A stretch of DNA of 64,000 nucleotides from Ryuthela nishihirai (GCA_038380435.1 JAWZYU010000034.1:23229404-23293403); one strand, 5' to 3'; counted from the first letter of the stretch, positions 1 to 12,269 are shown. Notes: generated by a model not told the origin, from the sequence alone. Numbers and translations: made by a program.

Positions 1-1170
1 AACACTACTCGTTAATAATTTAAAAACGGATATATCCTATGGGGAAGACCCGAAACACTAGTTGATAATAATTTAAAAACGGATATATCCTGTGGGGAAG
101 ACCCGAAACACTAGTTGATAATAATTTAAAAACGGATATATCCTTCTGGGGAAGACCCGAAACACTAGTTGATAATAATTTAAAAACGGATATATTCTGG
201 GGAAGACCCGAAACACTAGTTGATAATAATTTAAAAACGGATATATTCTTCTGGGGAAGACCCGAAACACTAGTTGATAATAATTTAAAAACGGATATAT
301 CCTATGGGGAACACCCGAAACACTAATTGATAATAATTTGAAAACGGATATATCCTGTGGGGAAGACCCGAAACACTAATTGATAATAATTTAAAAACGG
401 ATATATCCTTTGGGGAACACCTGAAACACTAATTGATATTAATTTAATATAACGGATATATCCTGTGGGAAAGACCTGAAACACTAATTGATAATAATTT
501 AAAAACGGATATATCCTGTGGGGAAGACCACAAACACTAATTGATAATAATTTAGAAACGGATATATCCTGTGGGGAAGACCCCAAACACTAATTGATAA
601 TAATTTAGAAACGGATATATCCTGTGGGAATGCCAAAAACACTAATTGGTAATTATTTTGAAAACCGATATATGCTTTGAAAAGTTCCAAAACTTTTAAA
701 ATAATTTTGAAAATTGATATACCCTGGGGGTAGACCAAAAAACTAATTGATAACAATTTGAAAAAGGAAGTATCCTGTCCGGAAGACCCCAAAAAAATTT
801 ATAATTTTGAAAATGGATACATCCTGTGGGAAGACCGAAAGTGCCAAATATTAATAATTTTGAAAAAAGATTTCTTTTTTGAAGATTCTTTCTGGTGAAA
901 CTCAAAAAAAAATTGATAATTATTTTGAAAACGGATATATCCTATGGGAAGACCCAAAACACTAATTGATAATTTTGAAAATGGATTCATCCTCTGTGAA
1001 GACCCAAAAGAGTAATTGATAATAATTTTGGAAACGGATATATTGTGTGGGGAGATCCAAAAGAGTAATAATTGATAAAAATATTGACCTGTGAAACCTA
1101 AAAGACTAATTGATAATAATTTTGAAAACATATATATTGTGGGGAGACCCACAAGGCTAATCTTCATCAT
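1..1170. repeat. ~53-bp minisatellite array A
   Basis: Tandem copies of a unit of about 53 bp built around cggatatatcctgtgggga and attgataataattt. Units are regular from base 1 to about 640 and increasingly degenerate to about 1170, where the array ends before a short (gt)n tract. The array runs off the left edge of the window. Open frames across it on the minus strand, rich in RIYPF and YYQLVF, come from low stop density in the repeat and are not read as genes. The right part closely matches the end of array B at about 4490-5047. Confidence 0.95.
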
Positions 1171-1616
1171 ATAAATGAAATTTGTGTGTGTGTGTCAACG
1201 CTCTAACTCCAAAACGAAGAAACCTAGAATGCTGAACCTTTGCATACATATTTAGGGAGAACTGAAAGTGCGCAAATACAGCCTCAGCTGTAATTTGTTT
1301 TACTTTTTGCATTTTTTCCCACCTAGGAGTTTTCCTCGAATTTTCTTCAGAATTAACATTACGGTTCTTTCATTGTTGTTAGTAATGAGAGTAATATGCA
1401 CTTGCTTTTTTTTCATTGTTAATAAAAAAGAGGAACACATTTCATTTTCGAAAAAAAATAAAAGTATAAAACATCCGTCATTGTGTGGCGACAGTTTTCA
1501 GCGTCCTGGACATCGAGGTAAATTACTAGAGATAGTACTGGCAACGGACGCAAAGGACGTGTACAAATCCTAAGCCCACTCCTCAGAGAGGTGTGTTTAG
1601 ATATCGTAAACAGATC
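1150..1616. repeat. segmental duplication, left copy
   Basis: The single-copy-looking sequence after array A (gt tract, then aacgctctaactccaaaacg and onward) is repeated almost base for base at about 5030-5504 after array B. Differences are small: for example, a short insertion near 1275 in this copy. Similarity fades after about 1616/5504. No function is evident. Confidence 0.9.
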
Positions 1617-1639
1617 TTTCACCACGATCTTAGACTTAC

Positions 1640-2146
1640 ATTTTCTACAGTTTGATTGGTGGGAGATGGCTGTTGATATTTCCCAAAGCCGTAGACATCA
1701 TTCGCATCTTTTAAAGTGCCTTTTTCCGAGTTCGCACTGTGAAGTGGACCCATAAATTCTCTGAGTAATCTTCCAATGTCATCTTCAGTTTTGTTAGAGC
1801 AAGATGGCTGCTGAAATTCCCCATAGTCATAGATACCATTAATTACAACTTCTGGAATAGCTTTGTTTAGGCTGATATTACATCTATCTCTTCTATTGTC
1901 ATCCTTGAGGACAATGCGCCTGGTCGTTTCGAAGTGATTGCATTTTTCTTCCTGTGGAGTGAACCAGTTAACTATTGGCATAGAATCATCATTAGTCAGC
2001 ATTTCCGTATCATAAAGAGATGGCTGTAATTCTCCAAACTCGTCATAATTATCCAGTATATCATTGGGAGCACCACATCTATTATAGTCAAGAAAATCAT
2101 CGGCCACACCACCAATGTGGTCAAGAAAATCTTCTTCGCTTTGCAT
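1640..2146 (-). CDS. candidate internal exon, unrecognised acidic protein
   Basis: A 507-bp open segment (exactly 169 codons) on the minus strand has good splice signals on both sides. Upstream is a pyrimidine run ending in cag directly before the first codon; downstream is a GTAAGT donor directly after the last. It begins with ATG, but the acceptor suggests an internal or first coding exon entered by splicing. The protein is acidic and carries three loosely repeated segments: FGELQPS near residue 38, YGEFQQPS near 108 and FGKYQQPS near 156, the latter two followed by N/T-rich stretches. I do not recognise a family. No partner exons could be placed, and reading through the donor gives only six more codons before a stop. 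It is either a host exon or an exon of an unknown transposon. It lies between the two minisatellite arrays, inside the interval bounded by the segmental duplication, and is not retained after the second copy. Confidence 0.5.
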
Positions 2147-2985
2147 CTGAAAAAAAGAGAAAAGTTTTAAGTGTGATGCTTCAGAGATCGCAATTATCGA
2201 TATCTATCTTATATTATATCTTACATATATTTAAAGCATTCAATGACATGAACACTTAATTTTAGAAATTTTGATGTAAATACTTTCTTTTCCTGCAACT
2301 AGCATAACTATACATATCATTATTTTTGAAATATTTTCGTATTTTACGACGTTTAAAGTAAAATAATAAACTTTCATCTTACATGCAGATTTCATATTCT
2401 CTTTTTGCATAATTTCTCTGTAGTACTACTCTTCCTTTTTGCATAATTTCTCTGTAGTACTACTCTTCCTTATTATAAACTCGTTTTTTCCATGTGTAAT
2501 ATATTTTACACACATATATATAGATGTGGAGAGAAAAAGAAAAAAATATCACGTGGATTAACTGACTAAACAGAATCAAAATGAACAAGAGCTCTTTTTC
2601 TTTTGAAAAATATTTTATCATGTTCTGCAATATAAGTTACTTTTCTGACGTAATAATTGTTTTTTAGCGATAATATGATTGCAAAAAAAAAGCAACTATA
2701 TTTTCTGTCTTCGTTGGAACTTATTACTGCTGCATAACTTTTGCAATATTCTTATTAACATAACAATAAATACGCTGTCCAAAAATAGGTAACCTAAACT
2801 TTGGCACTGTTGAGGGTTTTTTAAAATTCTCTCCACTTTGGAACGTTATCATGAATCATTAAAGAACAGTAAAAGTTCGTCATGTTATATACTGAGAGTA
2901 AAAAACTTCACTCTGAAACTCAGATAAGTCGAAACAAGGGAAAAGCATAGAAAAATATACTGAATAATTTATAGTAAATTTGAAA
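2147..2985. other. noncoding interval with a 34-bp direct duplication
   Basis: AT-rich sequence with no supported gene. A 34-bp unit beginning ctttttgcataatttctc is present twice back to back at 2401-2434 and 2435-2468. Confidence 0.7.
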
Positions 2986-2989
2986 ACGA

Positions 2990-5047
2990 TTTCATCCTGG
3001 GGGAAGATCCAAAACATTAATTGATAATTGCTTTGAAAACGGATATATCCTATTGAAAGTTCCAAAACTCTAATTGATAATAATGTGAAAACCGATATAT
3101 CCTGTGGCAAGGCCCAAAACACTATTGATAATAATTCCGAAAAACAGATATATCCAGTGGGAAGTTCCAAAACTTTGTTAATAATTTTGAAAAGCGATAT
3201 ACTCTGTGGGTAGACCAAAAGACTGATAAAAATTTTGAAAAACTGAAATATCCTTTGGGGAAGACCTAAAACACTATTTGATAATTTTGAAAATGAATAC
3301 ATTCTGTGGGAAGACCTAAAAGGCTAAATAATAATGATTTTGAAAAAAGATATATTTTCTGACGTGACCCAAAACACTAATTGATAATAATTTTGAAAAC
3401 AGATATGTCCGATGGGATGACCCAAAACTTAAATCAATAATTTCGAAAATGGATACATTTTGTGGGAAGACACAAAAGGCTGATAGTGAAAAAGGGTATA
3501 TCCTGTGGGGAGGACCCAAAACACTAATTGATAATAATTTAAAAATGGATGTATCCTGTGGGGAAGACCCGAAACGCTAGTTGATAATAATTTAAAAACG
3601 GATATATTCTTCTGGGGAAGACCCGAAACACTAGTTGATAATAATTTAAAAGCGGATATATCCTATGGGGAACACCCGAAACACTAATTGATATTAATTT
3701 AATAAAACGGATATATCCCGTGGGGAAGACCAGAAACACTAATTGATAATAATTTAAAAACGGATATATCCTTTGGGGAACACCTGAAACACTAATTGAT
3801 ATTAATTTAATAAAACGGATATATCCTGTGGGAAAGACCCGAAACACTAATTGATAATAATTTAAAAACGGATATATCCTGTGGGGAAGACCCCAAACAC
3901 TAATTGATAATAATTTAGAAACGGATATATCCTGTGGGGAAGACCCCAAACACTATTTGATAATAATTTAAAAACGGATATATCCTGTGGGGAAGAGCCG
4001 AAACACTAGTTGATAATAATTTAAAAACGGATATATCCTTCTGGGGAAGACCCGAAACACTGGTGGATAATAATTTAAAAACGGATATATCCTATGGGGA
4101 ACACCCGAAACACTAATTGGTAATAATTTGAAAACGGATATATTCTTTGGGGAACACCCGAAACACTAATTGATATTAATTTAATAAAACGGATATATCC
4201 TGTGTGGAAGACCCGAAACACTAATTGATAATAATTTAAAAACGGATATATCCTGTGGGGAACACCCGAAACACTAATTGATAATGATTTAAAAACGGAT
4301 ATATCCTTTGGGGAACACCTGAAACACTAATTGATATTAATGTAATAAAACCGATATATCCTGTGGGAAAGACCCGAAGCACTAATTGATAATAATTTAA
4401 AAACGGATATATCCTGTGGGGAAGACCCCAAACACTAATTGATAATAATTTAGAAACGGATATATCCTGTGGGGAAGACCCCAAACACTAATTGATAATA
4501 ATTTAGAAACGGATATATCCTGTGGGAATGCGAAAAACACTAATTAGTAATTATTTTAAAAACCGATATATCCTTTGAAAAGTTCCAAAACTTTTAAAAT
4601 AATTTTGAAAATTGATATACCCTGGGGGTAGACCAAAAAACTAATTGATAACAATTTGAAAAAGGAAGTATCCTGTCCGGAAGACCCAAAAAAATTGATA
4701 ATTTTGAAAATGGATACATCCTGTGGGAAGACGGAAAGTGCCAAATATTAATAATTTTGAAAAAAGATATACTTTCTGGTGAAACTCAAAAAAATAATTG
4801 ATAATTATTTTGAAAACGGATGTATCCTATGGGAAGACCCAAAACACTAATTGATAATTTTGAAAATGGATTCATCCTGTGCGAAGACCCAAAAGAGTAA
4901 TTGATAATAATTTTGGAAACGGATATATTGTGTGGGGAGATCCAAAAGAGTAATAATTGATAAAAATATTGACCTGTGAAACCTAAAAGACTAATTGATA
5001 ATAATTTTGAAAACATATATATTGTGGGGAGACCCACAAGGCTAATC
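2990..5047. repeat. ~53-bp minisatellite array B
   Basis: Second array of the unit seen in array A, about twice as long, with degenerate units at both edges (2990-3520 and 4540-5047) and regular units between. The pattern of degenerate units at 4490-5047 copies that at 600-1170, so this part arose by duplication of a block including the array edge rather than by independent expansion. Confidence 0.95.
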
Positions 5048-5504
5048 TTCATCATATAAATGAAATTTGTGTGTGTGTGTGTGTCAACGCTCTAACTCCA
5101 AAACGAAGAAACCTAGAATGCTGAACCTTTGCATACATATTTAGGGAGAACTGAAAGTGCGCACCTCAGCTGTAATTTGTTTTACTTTTTGCATTTTTTC
5201 CCACCTAGGAGTTTTCCTCGAATTTTCTTCAGAATTAACATTACGGTTCTTTCATTGTTGTTAGTAATGAGAGTAATATGCACTTGCTTTTTTTCATTGT
5301 TAATAAAAAAGAGGAACACATTTCATTTTCGAAAAAAAATAAAAGTATAAAACATCGGTCATTGTGTGGCGACAATTTTCAACGTCCTGGACATCGAGGT
5401 AATATTACTAGAGATAGTACTGGCAACGGACGCAAAGAACGTGTACAAATCCTAAGCCCACTCCTCAGAGAGGTGTGTTTAGATATCGTAAACATATCTT
5501 TCAC
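5030..5504. repeat. segmental duplication, right copy
   Basis: Near-identical copy of 1150-1616. The offset between copies is about 3.9 kb, which makes the original duplicated block long enough to contain the 1640-2146 exon, although no second copy of that exon follows here. Confidence 0.9.
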
Positions 5505-6350
5505 CCACTTTTTTTTTATCTTTGACTTGCATGAATTGTGTACTAACTGTTGAAAAGTACTATAAAAGCAACAAATCGACATATCATAGGTTAGTAGTTT
5601 ACCAAAATTGTGAAATGCTTTTAAATTGAAATTGTTATAGCAGAGAGTCCTAAAAATAAATAAAGCATTTTACAATAACGTTCTGTCCTAGTATAATATC
5701 AAATGTAGTTGACGATTTTTTTCGTGTAACTAAAAATATTTGCATATGAAAAGAAGGTGATTTACCGATTGAAACAGCATGAGATTTATAGAATATTTTC
5801 ATGAATTTTGTTTCAGAATGAAATATTAAACTGAGACATTAATTTTATGAAACTTCTGCTTTGCATTTTAATTTGCGAAAATAAAACAAATGTCTTTTTT
5901 TTTCTGAAACGAAACGAATTTTATAATTTTGCATTTTGCCTAAAACTTTGCTTTTAATATTTGAGAAAAAAAAATTATGAATTGAAATGCTAAGGCTGTA
6001 ACAATTGTGGTAGCAGATGTTATGAATATACACTGTACATGATTGGTTATCAAGGCCACATCATTAGTCTTCGATTTGTTTCTCAATTGTTTGCTACTTA
6101 GAATATCACCAGCAAGATGATTTTTCTGAACAAAAAAGAGGCATAAAATGCAACATGAGAAGTTTTGCAATTCTAAAATAGTGTTCTAATGTAAAATTAA
6201 GAACAGACACAATATTGCAAATTACATATTGAATATACCGTATGTATTGTACATGTTGTTTATAATATTCCATTAGATGAGTTGAACTCACCAGTTTAAT
6301 CAGCACAAGGACTTAATAGGTTATGAATACATTTTTATTTTTTACATAGT
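5505..6350. other. noncoding AT-rich interval
   Basis: No reading frame, RNA gene or repeat could be supported. Short open frames on the minus strand look like chance. Confidence 0.6.
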
Positions 6351-6359
6351 GCAGATGCT

Positions 6360-7262
6360 GCATTGTCTTTCTTTAAACTAGCTAGTACTATCTGTTCCCA
6401 GCATTTGACTGTTTTAGAAATAAAGCTTCAGAAAATGACACAGTAGGATTAATTAATGATGCTGTGCCAACTTTATTTACATTTGCAACCAATGACACAC
6501 TTTCAAATTGGAAACCTATATTGAGAAACACTTGTAGAAGATATGATAGAAATTGCAGTGAGAACAGATATTGCTTATAAATATGATCACTTATGCTGTG
6601 TAAGAGGGAAAAGTTTATGTCAACACAAAATGAATAATGATATTATTGCCAGCTAAGAGCCAAACAATCAGACCTTTCTGCTTTGAAAGAAATATTAAAT
6701 TTGTTTAAAGCTCAAAAGCTCATCAAGAACACATTGAAACACCAAAGCCTGTGTTTCCAGATATAACTTTAAACCTGTTCAGAAATTCACAGCAAAATGC
6801 TAAAAGAAGCAATGGCAAATTTTATTGCCTAGACGCAAATAGGTTTACCATGATATTATATTTTCATTCTCCAAAAGGCATGAATTTGTAAGAGAAAAAC
6901 TTTCCCAATAGCTCCACAATTGTAACTTGATGGAGATCTATAGATTGCTTTCCTGAATTTATTGAAGTTTTCTGCATGGAAAATTTTACCGATAGTAAGC
7001 AGAAGCATATGATATTCACTTTATTATTGGAGGAGAGGTCAATTAGGAAACAAATACTGTTCAATGGTAAATGCTATTGTCGATATGTGGATTATGGTAA
7101 TAATGCTAATGATAAAAATTCAGATAGAGCTTCTGAAACCCTAATTTTTATGAACGTTTCAGTTTTATATAGCTGGAAAATCCCCGTAGGTTATTTTTTT
7201 AACAGTTGGTTTGTCTGGCTCAAAATATCTTTTTACTTGCAAATTCAACAGGGCCATATTTA
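6360..7262 (+). pseudogene. P-element/THAP9-like transposase remnant (N-terminal and middle part)
   Basis: Translated plus-strand frames give ordered matches to the THAP9/P-element transposase family as I remember it. ICSQHLT near 6390 is followed by AVPTLF near 6457; the latter resembles the AVPTIF box that ends THAP DNA-binding domains. Then comes a stretch ending KRSNGKFYC near 6810-6840, ALTLYF-like MILYFHSPK near 6850, and, in the open frame 6976-7262, LLLEERSIRKQ, YVDYG and WKIPVGYF, which correspond to the conserved central catalytic region. Several frame changes and stops break the gene. Downstream frames at 7325-7543 and 7878-8111 may be further decayed parts but cannot be matched securely. 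The enzyme would have cut and pasted DNA in the nucleus; this copy cannot be functional. Confidence 0.7.
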
Positions 7263-7636
7263 ACTTTAAAAAAAAAAGAGGGAAACTATAATAGCCTAAT
7301 TATCTTTAGTACCAAACTGCACACATGCAGTTAATAATTAACCGGCTGATAATTAATATGAAAAATGGCAATTGTTTAAATTTCAATGAAATTAAAATCA
7401 TTGGCAGCAATCATGAAATGCCCAGTGACATTTTAAGTGTTTCTCACATGTGGGGAATATCGAAAAATCACAATAAAGCAATGAAGGTAATTGTGTCTCT
7501 TTTCTCTGAAATTGGAAAATGTTATTATAAACTGTCTTTATAGCAAAAAAAAATAAATTATGAAAGTTATCTTGCAGAGAATAAAAATTAACATTAATTG
7601 ACTCTGACCTAATGCAGTGTTCCGTGTCTGCACTTA

Positions 7637-7869
7637 TTAACCCTTACAGGGACAGTTTTTTTTTTAAGAAACAACAACTTTTGAGCCTTATTATGAAAAA
7701 ATAATGAATGAAATAATCAACATTACATATCAAAAGAAAGAGCATTTAATTCTGTAAAAAAATAATGAAAAGAAAAATATGGTAGGGAAGCATAAAAAAG
7801 CATGTTGGAGATTCATTTGTAGTGATTTTTGAAAACTGATTAACTAGCATCTGTCACTTTAAAGGTTAA
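7637..7869. mobile_element. TTAA-flanked MITE (piggyBac-like)
   Basis: A 233-bp interval bounded by TTAA on both sides. The inner ends are imperfect inverted repeats: CCCTTACAGGGACAG on the left and, reversed, CCTTTAAAGTGACAG on the right. TTAA target sites are typical of piggyBac elements. There is no coding capacity. It lies within the possible tail of the P-like remnant. Confidence 0.5.
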
Positions 7870-8249
7870 TATTAAAAATGGAGGTTTTCTCACCCTTCTC
7901 ACAGTATGTGTCTGCAATTGCAAAAATTACTGAACAGTGTCTTCCAGGAGAAAACTTTATATTCTCAACAACAACCATTTCGTACCTAATTAAAAAATTC
8001 AGGTTAATGTCCTACATAGGCTTCAATGCATGTTGGTGCTCAAATCACTGGATAGTCATATCAGTAATAAGGAATTGGATGTGGAAGTTGACAATCATTT
8101 TTAAAATATGAAAAAGAAACCTTACAAAAGAATATGCTAAAATGAGACTCCACCATTTAGAGACACAAATGACAGAAAAATTAAAAGGCATCAATATCAG
8201 AGCAAACATTTAAATTTGAACAAAACACAGTGACAAAAATATACTTTGC

Positions 8250-8790
8250 AGTAATTTCATTTCTTACATTGTGTGTGTGTGATATGAATTTCCTACTGCC
8301 TCAGCTGAAATGAAAATAGTTTGCATCTTTCTTTTATAGCATGAAATTTTATTTATATCATTTGTATGTACGTGTGACCTTGGATTTCCTTCTGCCTTAG
8401 CTGATATAAAAGTTTCCAATATTTGTTTCTGTTGCATGAAATTTCAATCATGTCATTTGTGTGTTTGGGGGTGGGGGATTGCCTTTCCTTCTACTTTAGT
8501 TGAAATGAGAGAAAGTGTAAATTATTTTGTTTGTTTTTTTATACATAGCATGAAATTTCAATTGTCATTTTTGTGTGTGTGATACTTTTGAGTTCCTTCT
8601 GCCTTAGCTGATATAAAAGTTTACAATGTTTGTTTTTTATAGCATCAAATTTCAATCATATTATTTGTGTGTGTGGGGGGAGGGGGGGGGTTGAATTTCC
8701 TTCTGCTTCAGCTGAAATGAGAAACTTACAATTTTATAGCATGAAATAAAATTATGCCATTTATTGGGGGGGGGAGGACTTGATTTCCTT
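8250..8790. repeat. ~110-130-bp minisatellite, about five units
   Basis: Repeated blocks each contain a gt-rich or g-rich tract, then a segment like ccttctgcctcagctgaaat, then tttatagcatgaaatttcaa. Units start near 8265, 8375, 8465, 8575 and 8670. The spacer guanine runs expand to the right. No coding potential. Confidence 0.8.
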
Positions 8791-8799
8791 CCTCATATG

Positions 8800-9660
8800 A
8801 ATTTAAAAAAAGTTTACACTATTTGATATTTTCTTTTTGTTCTTAATAAAAATTAATATTTTTTAATGAAAGTAGAAAATAAATTTGATTTTTCATATTG
8901 TGTTTTTAAAATGAGGCGCGGATTTGCACAATTAAAATCAATAAATTTTGAGGACTTTTGCTTAAGATGAAAGGTTTGATTATGTATTAGATTTTAAAGT
9001 ATGTTTACCATTGCCTCTGTTTTGAATGGGTTCAAAGTAAAGTCTGCTAAGTTTACAGTCAATTTAGTTCAGCTTTAACCACATATTAAGAGCAAATCAA
9101 ATTTTATCTAAATTTTTGATAGAAAATCTCAATTTGAAAAAGAAGCAGTTTCCAGCGTCTTCACTTTTCATCAGATATAAATCAATAAGTGTGCATTAAT
9201 TGAATCTATTTTGTTGTTTTTATTACTACACTGGAATAACCTCATTTAAATAAAAAAAAACAGCAAAGTTCTGTTTTATTTCAATCATTTGGTGCGCATT
9301 ATTTCATAGCATTGAACGTTGTTTACCAGCCATTCGCAAGGCATCGTGAGTATTCTTTGCCTCTTTAAGCAGTCTGCAAGCACACCCGCCTGTGATCATG
9401 GGTGCCAATGGTACGGAAATCAGAGTCCTATCTCGAGTATTATTACCTCAATGGTCCTGTATAACCACAGATATTTATCTGTTCTTGAATTAGGTGTATT
9501 GGTTCTTGCTGTGTTGGATTAAGAGTTCTGGTTCCTAGTGGCAATGGCTCGAGATTAAAACCGTTGCGAGTGTCCGAAATCTTTGGGGGCGCTGCCTCGG
9601 CCATCTTGAAAGTTATGGATAGAGAATGGGAAATTCACCAATGGACACGGTTCATGCCAA
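8800..9660. other. noncoding interval
   Basis: AT-rich to about 9300 and then more balanced; nothing recognisable before the SINE piece at 9668. Confidence 0.5.
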
Positions 9661-9667
9661 ACATTTG

Positions 9668-9925
9668 GCGAGTTGTTTCACCTCTGAAAAGCACTTTTTT
9701 TCAATGGATGAAATGGCCTGGTCATAAGGACCCCAAAGGCTCAGAGAATGTCGAGGAAGGGAACCCACTAGAGAGCTGTTAGAAGACAATTGGAAGCCTC
9801 CCGTCAAGGCCAACTGGCGTGTTCTTTAATGTGCACAGGATCTCCTCCATACCAGACCAGGGCTATACATCCCAAGCAATGGACGGCTGTCTTTCTAAGC
9901 CCAACGGTGTCCACTTTATGACCAA
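9668..9925 (-). mobile_element. SINE B (tRNA-Met-like family), diverged 5'-truncated copy
   Basis: Minus-strand copy of the body shared with 18523-18891 and 31209-31591: the ctctgagcctttggggtcc end, the hallmark cacgttaaagaacac block, and the rule-like gatgggacgttaagc region, all diverged. It lacks the tRNA-like head. Confidence 0.75.
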
Positions 9926-9956
9926 GAGTAAGATGGGGTTTAGCCACGTTTATGTT

Positions 9957-10063
9957 TCATCGTCATCATCCTCAAACAGCCATGGGCTACAGAGGTCCAA
10001 CCAGACCGTGCAATTTAGTTCTCCAAGCAAGTCTGTCCTGAGCTACATCCCTGGCCACTGTTT
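9957..10063 (-). mobile_element. RTE-like LINE 3' end fragment
   Basis: Matches the extreme 3' end of the LINE at 14736-18386 (cagccatgggctac..ggtccaaccagacc), including the terminal cat-repeat tail. Only about 100 bp, as expected for a severely 5'-truncated insertion. Confidence 0.85.
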
Positions 10064-10095
10064 AGAGGAGATAAATCTCAATGCTGGCCCAGGTG

Positions 10096-10258
10096 GGTTG
10101 GGTTGTTTTACCTCTCAGCGGCGCTTTTTCACATACAATGGGCTATATGGCCAGGTCACATGGACCCTGAAGGCTCAGAGAAGGTTGAGGGAGGGGTCCC
10201 ACTTGAACAGCTGTTGGGAAACAGATGGCAGCCTCCCGTCAAGCCCATCCAGCGTGCA
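10096..10258 (-). mobile_element. SINE B 3' fragment
   Basis: Minus-strand 3' portion: the ggttgggttgttttacctct end, the ggccaggtcacatggaccc segment and the caacagctgttgg-type block, as in the complete copies. It directly follows the LINE fragment. Confidence 0.85.
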
Positions 10259-10259
10259 G

Positions 10260-10985
10260 AGAAAGTATACAATATTGGAAAGGCGTTTTATGTCCTTTCC
10301 AGTTTAATTCAGTATTTTTCCCCTCCCCTTAACCCTTTAACGCCCAGCGTCTCTGTAAAACCAGTCCCTCCGAGATCCCAGACCGGCCGAATTTCGAAAT
10401 GGACTCTTCCAAATGAAATCCCTATCTGCCCTTGTCGTGTCTAAGGCGTTAGTTGTCGTCTTCTCCTCATGTAGCCTGAGAAGCAAGCAGCCATGCGGAG
10501 GATAATCCTTCTAGCCATTGATTGGGATAGGAGAAAGTTGAACACTTGCTCTTTGCATTTTCAAGAGGGCACATTTCTGAAAAAATGTTATATAAGATAA
10601 TTTTAATTCTTGCAAAAAGAAATAAAAAATAAAGGAAAAGAACAGTTTTACTGAAACAAAACTCCGATTTATTGTTTCTGAATGAATTTTATTTCTGAAA
10701 ATAAGAAATACTAACTCTGTGTCAGAAGCATTTTCCTTTTCAGCAAATGGTTTCCAACTCTTTATCTGCTCCAAAACATTTGGGTTGAGAAGACTTGTGA
10801 AACGTATTAAGACACTTTTTATTACATAACTCCTCAAATTCAAGTTAGCCTACGAATTTTTTTTATTCCTTATTAACTTACGAATTTTTTATTTCCTGTA
10901 TTTATTTTTATTCCTTATTAATTAACTTCCGAATAAATTATATTTCTGTAAATCACATTTAACTTGCGAATATTTATAAATGAAT
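10260..10985. other. noncoding interval
   Basis: Contains ttaacgcc near 10337 and its complement ggcgttag near 10443, possibly the ends of a ~115-bp element, but too short to classify. The remainder has no supported feature. Confidence 0.4.
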
Positions 10986-10989
10986 TTTT

Positions 10990-11960
10990 TATTCCTTATT
11001 AATTAAAGAATTATCAAACGTGATAGCCCCTTTATTAATATGCGCCTCCTTAATTAAAACGCTTGTCAAAAGTTCAACCCCTTCATTAAAAAACCCTTAT
11101 TAATATGCGCCCTTCATGAAACACTTATCAAAGGTTCCGCCCCCTCGTCCTTTGGTGGGCATCTTCGATGGGCAACCGATAATCTCCTTATTCATTAAAA
11201 AGTCCCCTTTATCAACAGTTCCGCCCCCCTTTTATTAAATACTTATCAAAAGCTCCAGCCCCCTTGGACGGCCAACCCTTCTCGAAATTTCTCTTCCACG
11301 ACGGCCATCTTGGTTTCTGACGTCATTACACTCCCCACAAAGCTCCCCAAAATTTGCGATTCTCGCATCCTATGACGTAAAAGAACCTTCTAGAAAGATC
11401 TAGAAAATGTTTCACATTCCAGCCAAGTCCCAGAAAATGGCGCAATTCTGCAATGTATGTTGCAATCACCATGTCCAGACTTGTAAACCCTGAATAATTC
11501 CACCCTCCTCTCAGATGCTATCATGGATGATGCAATCTCCAAAATAATTGCAAAGTCCAACTAAACTTTTGGTGGTAACGTTCAGGTCATCTCCCTCATC
11601 CTTTTGGCGGTTATCTTCGATGTCCAACCTATAAACTCGTTATTCAATGAAAAATTAATCCCCTTTATTAAAAAACCTCATTAATCAAAACTCTTAGCAA
11701 AAATTCCATTCACTCACCCCCATCTTGAATGGTCAACCCTTCTCGAAATTTCCATCGACGGTCATCTTGGATGATGTCACCCACCACGCTGTCGACCCCC
11801 CCCCCCCCCCCTTTGTTTCCGTATCAGACGTGATGTGTTACAACATGTTTTGGAAAAGTTAATTCCCCTCACATCCTTGACCGCTGTTTTCGGACCTATC
11901 TCGAGATTTCTCTAAGTCCAGAGACGTCAGATGACGTAATCCGTTGATTGTAAACAGCCC
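10990..11960. repeat. two diverged tandem modules of about 440 bp
   Basis: Two related blocks, near 11140-11345 and 11580-11800, share the order cctttggtgggcatcttcgatg, a cattaaaaa-rich stretch, cccttctcgaaattt, and a gacggccatcttgg segment followed by a gacgtcat-like site. Pyrimidine-rich, with TGACGTCA- and TATGACGTAA-like motifs that also occur in the Polinton-like TIRs at 46605 and 51669. Could be a decayed relative of such a terminus; unproven. Confidence 0.5.
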
Positions 11961-12269
11961 TTCTGGCCAAACCCGCATCGTCCCCCCTCCCTTCAATCTG
12001 TTTCAGGCTATCGCAGGAAATAGGGTATGGAAACAATTGTTTTGGAAACAATGTTTTGGGAAAAAATTCTTCATCCTCTTATCGAAACTTATTAATCCAT
12101 CTCCCCTTTATGATAGATCAGCTATTTTGTAAATAAACAAAGTACCCATCGGAAGAAGACAAACCATTTTGAAATTTCCCTTTGTGCCCCTAAACCCCTA
12201 AGTGTTGTGCCTCTCTTATTAGAATCTCCATCTGGTTGAAGGATGAAGCCATCAGATATTTGTGTTCAG

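Noticed and set aside
73..1170. Overlapping minus-strand open frames with repeated hydrophobic peptides (RIYPF, YYQLVF)
   Set aside because: They follow the 53-bp minisatellite, change register between units and have no start context or conserved length; repeat by-products, not genes.
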